A stretch of DNA of 64,000 nucleotides. It comes from Neodontobutis hainanensis. Taxonomy: Eukaryota; Chordata; Actinopteri; Gobiiformes; Odontobutidae. Numbering within the stretch: the first letter of the stretch is position 1; every line of letters starts with the position of its first letter. Shown in pieces: positions 51,801 to 64,000 of this stretch. The DNA is taken from contig JALDNG010000020.1 in the NCBI GenBank assembly GCA_024349245.1, positions 4,569,001 to 4,633,000 on the forward strand, read 5' to 3'. Made by a program: the position numbers and the translations under genes. The notes under the pieces were generated by a model that worked only from the letters and a program-made list of their open reading frames with translations, was not told the origin of the DNA and did not search any database.

Positions 51801-54800
51801 AATTTACACAGTATTTCAGATTTTTGTTTTATTAGTAAAACCCTTCGATAAATAAAGTAAAATAAAAATATTAAAAACTGGATGAGATAAATGTAAATAT
51901 TACACTTAGATTTACCCTCGTATCCAGAATGTACCCTCTCGGCCAGCAGGAGACAGCAGAACTGTTCTTCAGAGAGTTCAGCATCCTGGACTTTCATAAG
52001 GTATGGAGTCATCCGGAAAGGATAGTACTGAAGATCTCCCTCACGCTCCTTACCCCCACTAAACACAAATAGTTTGTTAAAAAGATTATTTTTATTCACA
52101 CCAGACCACTATATTTAAGTTTGAGAGCTTGAGCAGGAAATTTACTCTCTTTCCAATATTTGCTCACCTGATTCGGCAAAAGAAGGACTTCTCTTGCATG
52201 CACTCTGTGGAAGATGACTCTGATTAGGAGAACAGAAAGAAGATGAATATGATTATCAAATGCATTCAACCCATTTTCTAAAATAGGCCTGGACACAATC
52301 ACCAAGAGCTAAAAGGTCGTTTCTGTTCTAAAAAGAGAACAAATGAGATCAACAGCAGAGATAAGCAAAAAACAAGTCTGATCAAAAATACAGCAATGTT
52401 GAGCTCTGATTCCCCCAAAAAACAGATTGAAATCACTGCCCTGTGTAAATTATATTTTTGACTTGTGTATGCGCAGGGGGGTGTGGTTCATGTTTCATGT
52501 GCGTATTCCTTGTGCCCTTTGTAGGTGAATGAATTTCTTAATGGAAAATTTATAAAGAATCACAGTAACATACAACCCCCTCAACTTACATGACAATAAA
52601 AGTTGAAAATGTAGTACCTGCTCCAGTGCACATGCTCCATGAGGGAAGGCGGTATGGTGTGGTGAAGCTGTAAAACACGCTGACATCCTGTGGCGTCAGG
52701 AACTCCACAAACTTGGCGTTGTTGAAGACCTCGCGCTTGCAGTTCAAGATGGACGCTGCCTGGTCTGAGATGTACACAATTTTCCCTGTGATAAGTGACA
52801 CAGCTACGGCAAAAATATCCTGTAGAGAAAGAAGCCAAAGGAGCAATGTGTAAGATGTGGTTTGGTCGACAGTAACTCATTATTTGCATTCAGACATCTG
52901 TCTGTCAGACCCTATTCCTAACCATCAGATATTTGGTACCTACATTGTTCTTGAGGGTGTATTCAGAGGTGATGCTGTTGATTTCTTCAATGGTATATGA
53001 TGATACATCAAACCCTGGTGGCTGACTGTCATTGATCATCAGCATTTGGTAATATTCCTCATTGGCTGCAATTAAAGAGTTGATCAGGTTTAACATGAAA
53101 ATGTCGACTTATAATCAGATACAATCTGTTTTACAATTTACAATATAATCAGTCCAATCCTATGAGAAAGAGCAGTAAAATGACACAAACTTAAGATGAC
53201 ATTCATATTACAGAACAAGCTATAGAGTAAGACTAATCAACATTTTGATAAGCACTGCCAGTTGTGCTTTTGCATGTGCATGTAGAAGCACCATTTGAAG
53301 TTATCCTTACCTTTCACCTGTTTGACACATCTTAAGGCATATTTTAGCGTGTTGACAGTGGTCGACTTTCCTTTACTCCTCTTTTCTGACGGTAAATGCA
53401 TCTTAAGCTCCTTGAGGGTCTTGAAGAGCTCCTTCTGTGTCTTAGCCTTGGCTGACTGTTCGCTACTGCAGGAAAACACAAAACAGATACACGTGTTAAA
53501 TTGACACAGTCTCACTGTTGTCATTCTGGAGGAAAAACAGGACGAGCTAGTTATCAATATGTTTGGTGATAAGATTTTATTGAATCTACTGGGAGCTCAC
53601 TTTTGGAGGTTTACCTTTTAAGTACAACTACTTGAATATATGAATGATACAGGTAGAACGCAACCCTTATGTGGAAATTATTATTATTATCCCTTTAATA
53701 TCCCTATAGGTAAACTCTGTCGGCAGCCACAGCAAGAGGCGTCTAAAATGTTTTGTTGTCAATGATCACAATAACCCAGATAACCAGGGTACTAACCTGC
53801 AGCCGCTAGTTGAAGGGTTGTCCTGCTCGGAGCTCAACAGACTGAAGGCATTGGAGCTACTTGGAGGTGAAGGACTGTGAGAGTTTGAGCTGTAAGACAT
53901 AAACACAATGTCATGTTTTTAAAAAGCATTCAGAGAAATGCCACAAAATATCAGCATTATTAAAAAAAATTGTTAGAGCCCCCAAACACATGCTACAGCA
54001 AAACATGGGCGCCAAGGACTTGAAGATAACATACATTTGTATCAACACTGGGGCACAAGTTAGGCTAAGAACTGGGTCAAAAATTTTATAGATAAATATG
54101 AAAAACAAGGAAGACCACTTGAGAGATTGACCAGATGGTCAAATACTGAATAAGTTAAAGGCTAGTTTTTATCAGGTGTAAAAGTCTCTGAACTCATTCT
54201 GTTAATGTTGAGTAAAATATGATTTTACAGGGTATACACTGGCTTAGTCCAGTAAAACATTTTTTTTTCAACATGTTTAATATTATTTATTGAATTACGA
54301 TAACAATCTGCCAACATGGCCATTTAAACTGCACTGATGTAATTTTCTCTAAACCTCTCACATAATCAAAAATAAATAAATACTTTCCATAGATTGTTGC
54401 ACCCGGACTATTGTGATGACTCAGACACAAAATGACTCACATAAAAAACATCCCTCTATTACATTTACTAAACCTTACTTCCGTGACCTAGATGGTCCGC
54501 TCACCCTTTGTGCAGGGAAAAAAAAAAACTTTAAACTGTTTACCACACGTCATTGTATTTGATGTGCTCTCACCTTTTGTTGCTGCCCGATGACTCCATA
54601 AGAGCAGAATCCTTTCCATTCCCATTGGAGCTGCCCACAGACTCATTCCCATGGGACTCATTTCCGTGCGACTCGTTTCCGTGGGACTCTGTCCCACTCC
54701 CACTCGAGCCACCCATCTCGACATCCTCGTGTAAAGGTGGCCGTGGGCGCTTCCTGTCATCATGCAGGGACCCCAACTCTGGCTCCAGCTCAACTCCGTC

Positions 54801-54950
54801 CCGCCCGGTACAACCCTCACTGTAACTGTTGGCCATGTGGTGAAGGGAGTGCTCCTCCTGCTCCCCCTGGAAGCAGACCCTTTCCCGGTTACGTTTGTGC
54901 CCGTCCAGGGTTGAGTACAGGTAGTGCTTGGGATCACTGTCTTCAGACAT
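45871..54950 (-). CDS. per2: Period circadian regulator 2
   Basis: Core repressor of the circadian loop: dimerises through PAS, binds CRY through its C-terminus and shuts off CLOCK-BMAL1. In fish it is also light-induced. Coding exons: 54574-54950, 53797-53889, 53311-53465, 52944-53065, 52618-52819, 52168-52219, 51916-52058, 51659-51737, 51430-51536, 51165-51318, 50964-51072, 50606-50885, 50235-50391, 50016-50152, 49719-49916, 49388-49633, 47838-48931, 47383-47590, 47060-47303, 46808-46958, 45871-46026 (4464 nt, 1487 aa, longer than human PER2). Start [17 protein letters not shown] includes [24 protein letters not shown] runs through [12 protein letters not shown] and [20 protein letters not shown]. 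The beta-TrCP-type degron is GSSGYGS (about 537-543). The CK1/FASP array is [13 protein letters not shown] (about 762-774). The C-terminal CRY-binding end has [34 protein letters not shown]. The start uses an ATG in the second exon; an acceptor at 55072 defines its 5' side. The intron after the exon ending at 50016 uses a GC donor. Confidence 0.96.
46595..46773 (+). repeat. 3' tail of a non-LTR retroelement, (ATTG)n ended
   Basis: TTTTGTTGCATTG and GTGTAATGACAATAAAG lead into a run of ATTGATTG repeats (46745-46773), the usual look of 3' ends of fish LINE copies. It lies inside the last per2 intron. Upstream extent is uncertain, and no reverse-transcriptase reading frame is visible. Confidence 0.6.
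48165..48450 (-). repeat. per2: Degenerate coding repeat in per2 large exon
   Basis: About 95 residues (roughly 1031-1126) built from an imprecise 13-15-residue unit around (A/P)YTxQQPFQ, e.g. [24 protein letters not shown]. Rich in Gln, Pro, Tyr, Thr and Ala and likely disordered. Confidence 0.75.
54643..54690 (-). repeat. per2: NESHG coding microrepeat in per2 N-terminus
   Basis: Three consecutive ESHGN-type pentapeptides ([15 protein letters not shown]) within the first coding exon, coded by an imperfect 15-bp unit. It lies in the acidic/Ser-rich N-terminal tail before the PAS region. Confidence 0.85.
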
Positions 54951-55071
54951 GGGACAGGCCAAAGAGCAGCTGATTATGCGATATTAGGTTATCTTCCACA
55001 TAGCAGGGACATAAAGAGTATGGTGCTGGGAAGTAAGCAGTAGAGTTGTGCTTCAGTTGAATGGATATGTC

Positions 55072-57935
55072 CTAAAAGAAGAAAATTTTAAAACATGAAC
55101 ACAGTGCCCTTCCATATGTAGCAGATCAATACCAACACAACAACCTAAAAATGGACACAGTTGATGTGGATCAAAAGTAACCATCATTCACAAAATTACA
55201 GTGCTGTGGCTTTAATCTGATCAAATCAAGTTGTCACTTTGTGTGGCCTCAACATTTCTGAAAAGGCAGCCTTAAAACGTATGGGCCCAACAGACGGTGA
55301 GATGGTGTTGTCCACATTCACATTTTTCACACATTGGTCCATCTAAAGGTCTGTTCATTCAACAGACCGTATTTGCCCTTTGCAAAAGGACTTAAGTCTC
55401 AGACCAGAGTGATCTAGTTCAGTTTTTCAAAAGAGCTTCACAGATGAAAGTTGACTCTAGAGATGAAAGCAGCTCTGATGACAGCCACAAATAAAATCCT
55501 TCACCTCACAGAAACAAGAAGTATAAACAACATAACTGAACCAAAGCTAGTCAAATCACTATGTCTGATGATATTAACATACTAGGATGAAGTTAAAGTG
55601 CTAAAATATATTGCCAAATAAAATAGAGCACATGCAAATATGCACCACACCATGCTACAAACATGACTTCCCCAGCAAAATATTTATTTTTAATATTTCC
55701 TTAATATTCCTTGAACACTGATTACACAACAACCTATAACCAAGTGGAAACACATAAAACCTTTTAAGTACAAAATAAAACAGCAAACAAAACAAACCTT
55801 TTTTTTTAGCTCTGCATCCTCCTCATACTCCTCCACAGCTAAACTTCTGGCCCATAACAGGCAACACTGTTCCCATCTCGATATTTTTTTACTGCTTTCA
55901 TGCTGCAGCTATTTATGTAGGTGTGCAAATTCAGCAACATGTCTATTCTTCGCTCTTTAGTCTTTACATAAGGACTTTTATATAACTTTCCACAGTTTAG
56001 AGCTGAATTTAAGTGTGTGAAAATCTACAGAAAACTACTTGAACTTGACTTTCCATCCACCCGTGTACCCACTGCCACCTTTGATAGTGACCTGCTCTGG
56101 GGGCTAGACCACAGTGCAAACGCTGCTCAGTGGGGACTTGCTATTTGCTGTAATACATGACTAATCAGAGCGGAGTAAGTTAGAAAAATGACAGCCAATC
56201 CAAAGATGGCTGGGATAATTAAAAGAGTAATTGCTTTAATTAAAGCTAAAGAAAAATAAAAGGAATGCTTTGCTTAGGCTTATGAAACACAAACATGTGA
56301 CAAGAAATCAATTACACAAACCAAAAAAGAAAACGTACAAAGATGCAATTTAGTAACTGCATTGGAAGTTATCTATAGGCCATATTAATACTGAACTTCT
56401 GTTCAAGAAGAAAACAACATTATCAGAAACCAATTTCTTAAAAAAAAGTGATATATGGCCTCTGAGACACATTACTATTGTATTATACAAATGTTTATTA
56501 TTCTAGAGTTACGTGAGCACAAGTATGAAAGTGTTGGTCACAGAGTGATATAATGTAAGTAAATACCCCATTCTACTCCTTGTCAGCCTCAACAGAAACA
56601 CACCCAACACACTAGCACAGATCTCAGGCATTATACAACGCTGCTCCAGTCACATGGATTTGGCTTCAGTGCAGGCAGGCAAGAGTAGACTTCTTTCATA
56701 AAACCACACACGTTCATTTATCACATACTACAGTTCCTACGTGTGTTTGATTCATTTAGTAAAGAAAAAAAAATTGTCAGTTGACAGACATAAATGTTGT
56801 TTGTAGAGGTTACAGAAGTAGGCAACTATACATGGTGCTTCTTTATTGTCAGTGAATGGATTTTTTTAAATAAATAAAAGACCACTTTATTCAAGCTGCT
56901 CTAAAATGATCAAAAATTACATAATTGTACCAAGTTATTGCGAGATGGGGGACACTTTAACGCACACTTTTACCTGTTGCTAAATTGTTATGTTTCATTT
57001 TAAACTATTGTTCACCCGTTCGCAAAAATATAATATGCAAGTGTCAACACAAAAAAAAACTCAAGTGATGCCAGAAATATTGACCACAGTGTCTTATGGT
57101 AAAGATTTGCTCAGTTTCTGTCATTTGAAATACAGTGAGTTTAGCTCAGCTTGTGTGTGTCTTCAAAAAGCTTGGACACTTTACAGTACTGGATTTAATA
57201 ACAATAATAATTTCTTTATGTGGCCTGGGACTGGTGTACTTTAGAATATGACTGTGGAAAAGTAGGCTAGACTATGTCTTTGAGAAGAAAACCTAAATAA
57301 AAGGCTTAATAATCCTAACAATAAGGCACAATTAATTCAAACTGCATCTTTTGAAATAATTAAAAAAATATATAAAGTGGATTAGCAAATGTAGCTAAAC
57401 CTATAACTGATTTCGTAACACTAATAATAGAAATATGACCCCACAGCTTTCTAGGGTTTTACAGCGAAAGATCTGCTGGTCAAAATTCCCAGGAATATTT
57501 AATACAATGTTATATACACGACTTTATACAATAAAATACGTAAACTAAGAAACTACAAATGTAATATTTTGGTTAAAAAGAGGAACAACCCTTCCCCCAT
57601 TGACCTGCTATTTAAAATCCACACACACGTTGACCTGCAATCCACAGCACGGTACACTGACACAGTTATGTAAAAGTCACCAAAGCGTCCAAAACAGGGC
57701 AAAAACAGCCGCGTATCAACAACGATTGTATCACAATAGATGAATTAACACTTTTTATCCTTTGCCGAGAGAACAAACTGTCATGAAGAGGCTATTTTTG
57801 ATAATAAAAGTATAATAAGTAGAGCAACCAGAATGTTGGCGCATGCGCAAATCGGATTTTGTTATGCAAGTTATTTTTTTTAGCTTGTTAAATTGTTCCT
57901 TACTACAGCTATAGTGTAAAAAGAGAAAAACCCAC
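55072..57935 (-). other. per2: First intron of per2 (5' UTR intron)
   Basis: Bounded by an acceptor (TTCTTCTTTTAG before 55071) and a donor (CCCAG/GTGGGT after 57936) on the minus strand. AT-rich. No exon or known repeat was recognised inside. Confidence 0.5.
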
Positions 57936-58225
57936 CTGGGACAAAAATGAGCTATCCGTACGTCTGTTGAATCAAGCCAAAGGAACACCGTCCAAGGAGT
58001 AAAGCATTGAGTTAAAACATCCACTACTCCTCAATGGAGACTGGCTTCAGACGGGTTGACACAGTAGCCAACGGTTCCTCCCCGGTTCATTCCGACTCCG
58101 GTCTACCAGCCAATCAGAGAACCCGGCTCGCGACCTCAATTTAGACTCCGCCCATGATGTCCTCTGATTGGCTTGAAGATACAGGTTTCCATGGAAAAGA
58201 TGACGGCATCGCAATAATGAAAGGT
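57936..58225 (-). other. per2: Putative non-coding exon 1 of per2
   Basis: GC-richer block with a consensus donor at its 3' side. The 5' side is set only by the TATA-like motif at 58251-58259. CCAAT boxes at about 58112, 58167 and 58227 mean the real start could be inside this block. Confidence 0.45.
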
Positions 58226-58376
58226 GATTGGCTTTTAGCGCTGTCCGTCGTTTTATATAAACAAGGCAGTCACTGCACGTGGGATCCCATGTTGTGTGTT
58301 TCGTGCGGCATGAGACCGAGGTAGTTACGAGTTACAAGACATTCAAAACAAGGTATCAAATGGTAAACTTACATAA
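58226..58376 (-). promoter_or_regulatory. per2: per2 promoter with TATA, E-box and D-box
   Basis: Read on the minus strand from distal to proximal: a perfect D-box TTATGTAA (58369-58376), a perfect E-box CACGTG (58276-58281), a TATATAAAA box (58251-58259) and a CCAAT (about 58226-58230). PAR-bZIP factors (TEF and relatives) bind D-boxes, and CLOCK-BMAL binds CACGTG. Zebrafish per2 is known to use a D-box plus E-box light-responsive module near its start site. The TATA is nearly palindromic, so plus-strand initiation cannot be excluded. Confidence 0.65.
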
Positions 58377-60108
58377 ATTCTAATATATTTTATATATAAT
58401 ATAAAAATGGTTGTAGTTGCTTTGTTTCGGTAAGCATATGCACATAGATCTATTAACTATTACTAAAATGAAGTCACTAACTAAAAAGTATGTGCTATTG
58501 TTATTGCATAATGATGCCCGTCTCTTATATTTTGCACTAAAGATGGTTGCCATTTACCAAGTAACACAGCCAGGTTGTAACTGCTTTTGGGCAATTTTAC
58601 AGAACACACACACACACACACACATACACATACATACATAAAATCACATAAATTTTAAAGTATAAACTAAGGCATAGGCTACTAAACAACTCTACAATAA
58701 GCAAAAACAACATGTACTGCTGTTGCAGTGTTGCCATGTGAGCACTTCATAGTTTGCATTGTGATTTTTAATGACAGTTTACCACAGGGCAGAGCATGCT
58801 GCAGGATGTTTCTATTAAACTGCTCAAAATTACCTCCCACTCACTTGCATCACCACTCCTCTGAAGGGTGAGAGTTAACATCCTCTGTCTATTCTAGGCT
58901 ATTATTCAACAGGTGGTGAGGATGAATGGAATGGCCTTGTGTCAGGTTTGCTCATCCTTTGGTTCATTAGAGAGTGGAGACAGACTGGAGAACTTCTTTA
59001 TCACATGTTGGCATGGTAGCCATCGCAACCACAAGCAAAGAACCTCCACAGGAGATAAATATCAGTTTTGGCTCTCTGGATAACGCACACCCACACGGCG
59101 TTGAGGTGTCACACAACAACCTATTTTAGCATCCAGTCAGCGACTGTGCCAGAGCCAATTCTCACACATTGCCTCACTCTTTCAGTTCTTGCAAAAATGG
59201 AAACATTTTTACTATATTACTTCCTTCAGCTTTGAGCAAATGTGATTTTTCCAACCTTCATCAAGAGAAGTGGTGACATTCAATGTAGGCATAAATGTAG
59301 GAGGAGATTGATTCATGGGTCATTTGTCTTTGCATCCTTGTTTTAAGTAGATGCACGCACACACATACAGTACCTCATTGACTGTTGGAGACAGTTGGTG
59401 GTGGCAAACTGGGAGACCCTGCAGGTGGGTGGAATTCCCAAAATGGGTGAGTCATGAAGTGGGTGGCTGTTGCCGCCAAAGTTATTGTGATTATCTAACC
59501 AGAAATCCTCTACATCTAAAACACTGTTTCTGTTCTGAGGTTTCTACTATATTATCATACTTTGACCAATATTCAATTTTAAATTACATTTCTCATGTTT
59601 TGAAATGTATAACTTGTTTAAACATCACCGAATAAGACATATGCACTATGTTCCCTATGTCCTTTGTTTAAATGTATCTTGCAGGATATCTGCCATTATA
59701 AACATCCCTCCATCCAGGTTATTGTAACTATGTAACTGAAGTCAACAACACACAGCTGATGAGTCACACTGGGCACTGATTGCAGTTACACGAAATAAAC
59801 AATCAATAAATTATGATAGGAAAAGGGACTGTTAACATGCCCCAGTAAAAAAGGAGTCAGTACAGTACATATCAGAAAATAATAAGACACTTGTGAAGAG
59901 CTTCAGTAAACAAAGTGCCCTTTAGATTATATTTCTATTATTCAGGTTTAAAGCAATATAAATAAAGATTGTATGGCTCAACAAGATGCTTTAAATTACT
60001 TTTAAACTACTTGCATAGAATTCATCTTTGTTGTTACAATAACAACAGCTATAGTTGATGGCAAAATTATAACTGATATCTTATACTGAATTGCTGCTGT
60101 CCTCAACC
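58377..60108. other. Intergenic region upstream of per2
   Basis: Contains a (CA)n run with CATA tail at 58603-58640. No exon was recognised. Confidence 0.5.
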
Positions 60109-61383
60109 CAGTATGATCCTGATCAAAAGTTTACATACCCCAGTTCAGGGGTTTATACTGTGTATTGCCACCTTTAACATCAATGACAGCTTGAAGTTTT
60201 GGTAGTTGTGGATGAGACTCTTCATTTTGTTAAAGATGGTAAAGCTGCTCTTTGTTCTTGGCAAAAAGCCTCCAGTTCCTGTAAATTCTTGGACTGTCTT
60301 GCATGAATTGCACATTTGAGATCTCCCGAGAGTGGCTCATTGATACTGAGGTCAGGAGACTGAGGCCAGTCCAGAACCTTCACTTTATGCTGCTGTAGCC
60401 AATGACACGTCGACGTTGACCTTGTGCTTTGGATTGTTGTCATGTTGGAACGTCCAAGTACGTCCCATGCACAGCTTCCGGACTGATGAGTGCAAATTTT
60501 CTGATAACATGCTGCTTTCATTTTGCCATCAATTTCCTGTGCTTTTGTAGCTCACACATCCCCAAAACATCAGATCCACCTCCATGTTTTACAGCAGGAA
60601 TATTGTACCTTTCATCATAGGCCTCATTGACTCCTCTCCAAATGTAACGTTTATGGTTGTGGACAAAAAGTAAAATTTTGGTCTCATCACTCCAAATGAC
60701 TTTGTTCCATAAGTTTTAGGCATATTGTCACCGGGCTGCTTTGGGGCATTTGTGTAGTAATGGCTTTCTTCTGGCGACTCAACCAACGCAGCACATTTAT
60801 CTTCAAGTGCCTTCTTATTGTGCATTTTGAAACAGCAATATACTTTTTTTGAGAGTCCTAAATTTCAGCTGAAGTTTTTTGTGCGTTTTTCTTTGCATCC
60901 CGAACAATTTTCCTGGCAGTTGTGGCTGAAATGTTTGTTGGTCTACCTGACCCTTTCATTTTCTACTTCTTAATTAGAGTTTAAACACTGCTGATTGGCA
61001 TTTGCAATTCCTTGAATATTTTTTTATATCCCTTTTTTATACAGTTCAATTACCTTTTCCTGCAGATCCTTTGACAATTGTTTTGCGTTTCGCATGACCC
61101 AGAATACAGAAACTCACTGACCTTTTATACACACACACACTGATTACAAGCAAACAGATCACAGGTGAGAATGGTTACCTTTAGGATCCATTCAAACCCA
61201 TTTGTGTCAACTTTGCATGTTATCAGGCCAAAATCAAAACTTTTGATCAGTTTCTGTTGGGTTTACTCTACCTAAATAATGACAGTTGTTTGAAAATACC
61301 CAACCATTAACTATGAGTGAAAGAATAGTTAAAAAAAAAAATCATAAATTCTGCTAGGGTATGTAAACTTGTGATCACAACCG
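60109..61383 (-). mobile_element. Decayed Tc1/mariner-family transposon
   Basis: About 1.27 kb bounded by inverted ends: left GATCAAAAGTTTACATACCC, right (reverse complement) GATCACAAGTTTACATACCC, with a TA near each outer edge. Minus-strand fragments look like a Tc1 transposase, for example SPDLSINEP for the catalytic-region SPDLNPIEN motif and ARQSKNLQELEAFCQE near the C-terminus, plus a middle part with MRPKFYFLSTT. Reading frames are broken several times, so the element cannot make transposase. The usual full length of this class is about 1.3-1.6 kb. Confidence 0.9.
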
Positions 61384-62876
61384 TATGTACATGTAGCAAC
61401 TCTGAATGAATGCAGTTACAATTTTCCTGCAAGGGTAAAAAAAATAAAAGGACTACACAAAGATATGTAGCGCAGTGGAAAAGAACTTTAATAAAACTTC
61501 TATGAAAACATAAACCAGCATAACATTAAAAGCCTGTACATTTGACAATATTCAGTGTCTGAGACTTTGAAGGCTAGTGGTGTCAATACCGTTTCATCGC
61601 ACATTAATCTATAGAATCAACATTACAGGCATATGTTTGGGCCCATGGTTGTATACAAGATATGGTATGTGTACTCATTTACAGATATTGCACATTATTT
61701 AAAAGATGCTGTATGAGCAGCGCTTGTCAAAAAGAAGTAGCTCTACACTGCAGAGTAATATCTCTACTGATAAATCACACCCACCGAGGCCCTGAACTCC
61801 ACCAACACCGAGTTGTAAAAAAACATGCACTTAGCGGCACATATTTGCACATTCAATTCTGACAAATAATTAAAAACAGTATAAACAATAAAATTATAAA
61901 ACATTTGCATTTTGTTTTGGTCCAAAGAAAAATATTACAAGCATCAGCAATCCTAAATAATGTGTTAGATTTCTCACATGAGATGCACTTTTAAAAGGCT
62001 GACATCCTTTCAGACTATCAGGATAACTATTTGGGCAGTGTTAATGGCCTGATGGTGCTCTTAATTTGATAATTATAAAAGACAAGGCACATTGCCATGA
62101 AAAATAAAAGAAACTAACAGTGAAGTATTAATTTTGTTAATAAATATGCACTGTTAAGTGTCTTTCTCAACATTCCAGTGCTCAGAGGTCCAAACAAAAT
62201 ATTACTTCTGTGGATTAAAAGGCTTGTTAATGTTTACTGTAACCAGTTACCATCCCACCTAACTCAGAGTAGCCTGACATAGGTTTTTATGATGAACTTT
62301 TAAATGGCAAAAGAAAAATACAATCTTCCTGTAGTTCTGTGGCAATATTTGAGGCAGCAGGAATAAAACTTCTAAAAGGGCTAAACACTATTTTGCTTCT
62401 GTACTTGGCACAGACAGGAGTTGGAATAAATGGTTTAACCATATGCTCTTTCATAGTCATTATACACCGAGTTTCAAGTCCATCTGACAAAGTCAATCAA
62501 CACCCTTTATGCTTTGTACAAGTGCAGCAGTCCATCTCTGAGAGTTTAGTGTGGGAAAAGTTGGCTGACTTCTCTGACTTAGGCTGCGGGCTACATCACT
62601 GTGCCTGTGCAAAACTTGCAACAACTTAACCCACAATGATTTCATTGAAATGTCACAAGACCACAAATATGGACTTTAAGGAGTCAACATCTCAGAGTAT
62701 TGCAAAGTAACGGGGAGAAGCTCATGTTCTGTAATTAGAGTTTATAGTGATAAATCTGCTTCTGTGAGATTCCCTTCTTGTACATGTAACTCTGTTTAAT
62801 GGCACACCTTGTCCCGCCAACAGCTTTACTGTGTCCATTGCTTCACTGACCCCTGATCTTGGGAGTCTTAGCTGCT
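61384..62876 (-). other. pik3cb: Probable 3' UTR of pik3cb and intergenic DNA
   Basis: AT-rich DNA downstream of the pik3cb stop codon. No exon or clear repeat was seen. The poly(A) position was not determined. Confidence 0.4.
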
Positions 62877-63816
<940 letters not shown>

Positions 63817-64000
63817 TTAGGGAAATATTTTATATACACTTATTTAGATATGCACCAAGTATTTAACCAAGCCTAATGGGACTGACGCCATGGTTCTCTC
63901 ACATTAGATGCCCTCTTAAACATAATATTATTTTAATAATATTTAATTTGATTTATTGAAATATACCAAACCTTTGTACCTTTAAAATAGTATCTCTTTA

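Noticed and set aside
58276..58400. A plus-strand gene starting at the palindromic TATA
   Set aside because: The only ATG-initiated frames are very short and stop at once; the motif order fits per2 on the minus strand better.
60222..60825. Apparent genes in the Tc1-like region
   Set aside because: Fragments of broken transposase, not host genes.

Overview
The window is vertebrate nuclear DNA, almost certainly from a ray-finned (teleost) fish. The genes are split by many GT-AG introns, two hairy/E(spl)-related (her/hes) genes are present, and the intergenic DNA carries fish-type dispersed repeats (tails of CATTCATT or ATTGATTG) and a decayed Tc1-like transposon. No bacterial, viral or CRISPR feature was seen. 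Seven protein-coding genes can be read exon by exon, and the exon lengths of each complete gene add up to a whole number of codons.

Layout. 1-10.5 kb: mostly non-coding, with microsatellites, two facing copies of a dispersed repeat and two weak exon candidates. 10.56-14.80 kb (-): prss16, a lysosomal/thymus-type S28 serine peptidase, 13 coding exons. 15.85-16.72 kb (+): a class A GPCR with an intronless coding region, best read as gpr55-like. 19.43-22.44 kb (-): itm2c, a BRICHOS type II membrane protein, 6 exons. 24.73-28.97 kb (-): cab39 (MO25), 8 coding exons, with a probable 5' non-coding exon near 32.05-32.29 kb. 34.83-36.41 kb (+): a her8a-like bHLH-Orange-WRPW repressor. 39.64-41.04 kb (+): hes6. 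45.87-54.95 kb (-): per2, 21 coding exons, with a probable non-coding first exon and promoter at 57.9-58.4 kb. 60.1-61.4 kb: dead Tc1-like element. 62.88-63.79 kb (-): the last two exons of pik3cb, which continues past the window edge.

The order gpr55-like/itm2c/cab39 and hes6/per2 matches two neighbourhoods of human 2q36-q37, here brought within 45 kb. Functionally the window joins two oscillator systems: Notch-linked her/hes repressors (segmentation clock, neurogenesis) and the light-inducible circadian repressor per2. The her/hes genes point towards per2, so hes6 and per2 are tail to tail.

Most notable observations: a D-box plus E-box pair upstream of per2 that resembles the light-responsive module described in zebrafish; a per2 FASP/CK1 serine array that appears one step shorter than the human one; a GC-AG intron in per2; an expanded Gln/Pro/Tyr repeat tract in per2; a 44-bp direct repeat flanking cab39 exons 3-4; and an antisense pseudo-exon of an apparently multicopy fish family inside a cab39 intron. 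I did not find a wholly new system.
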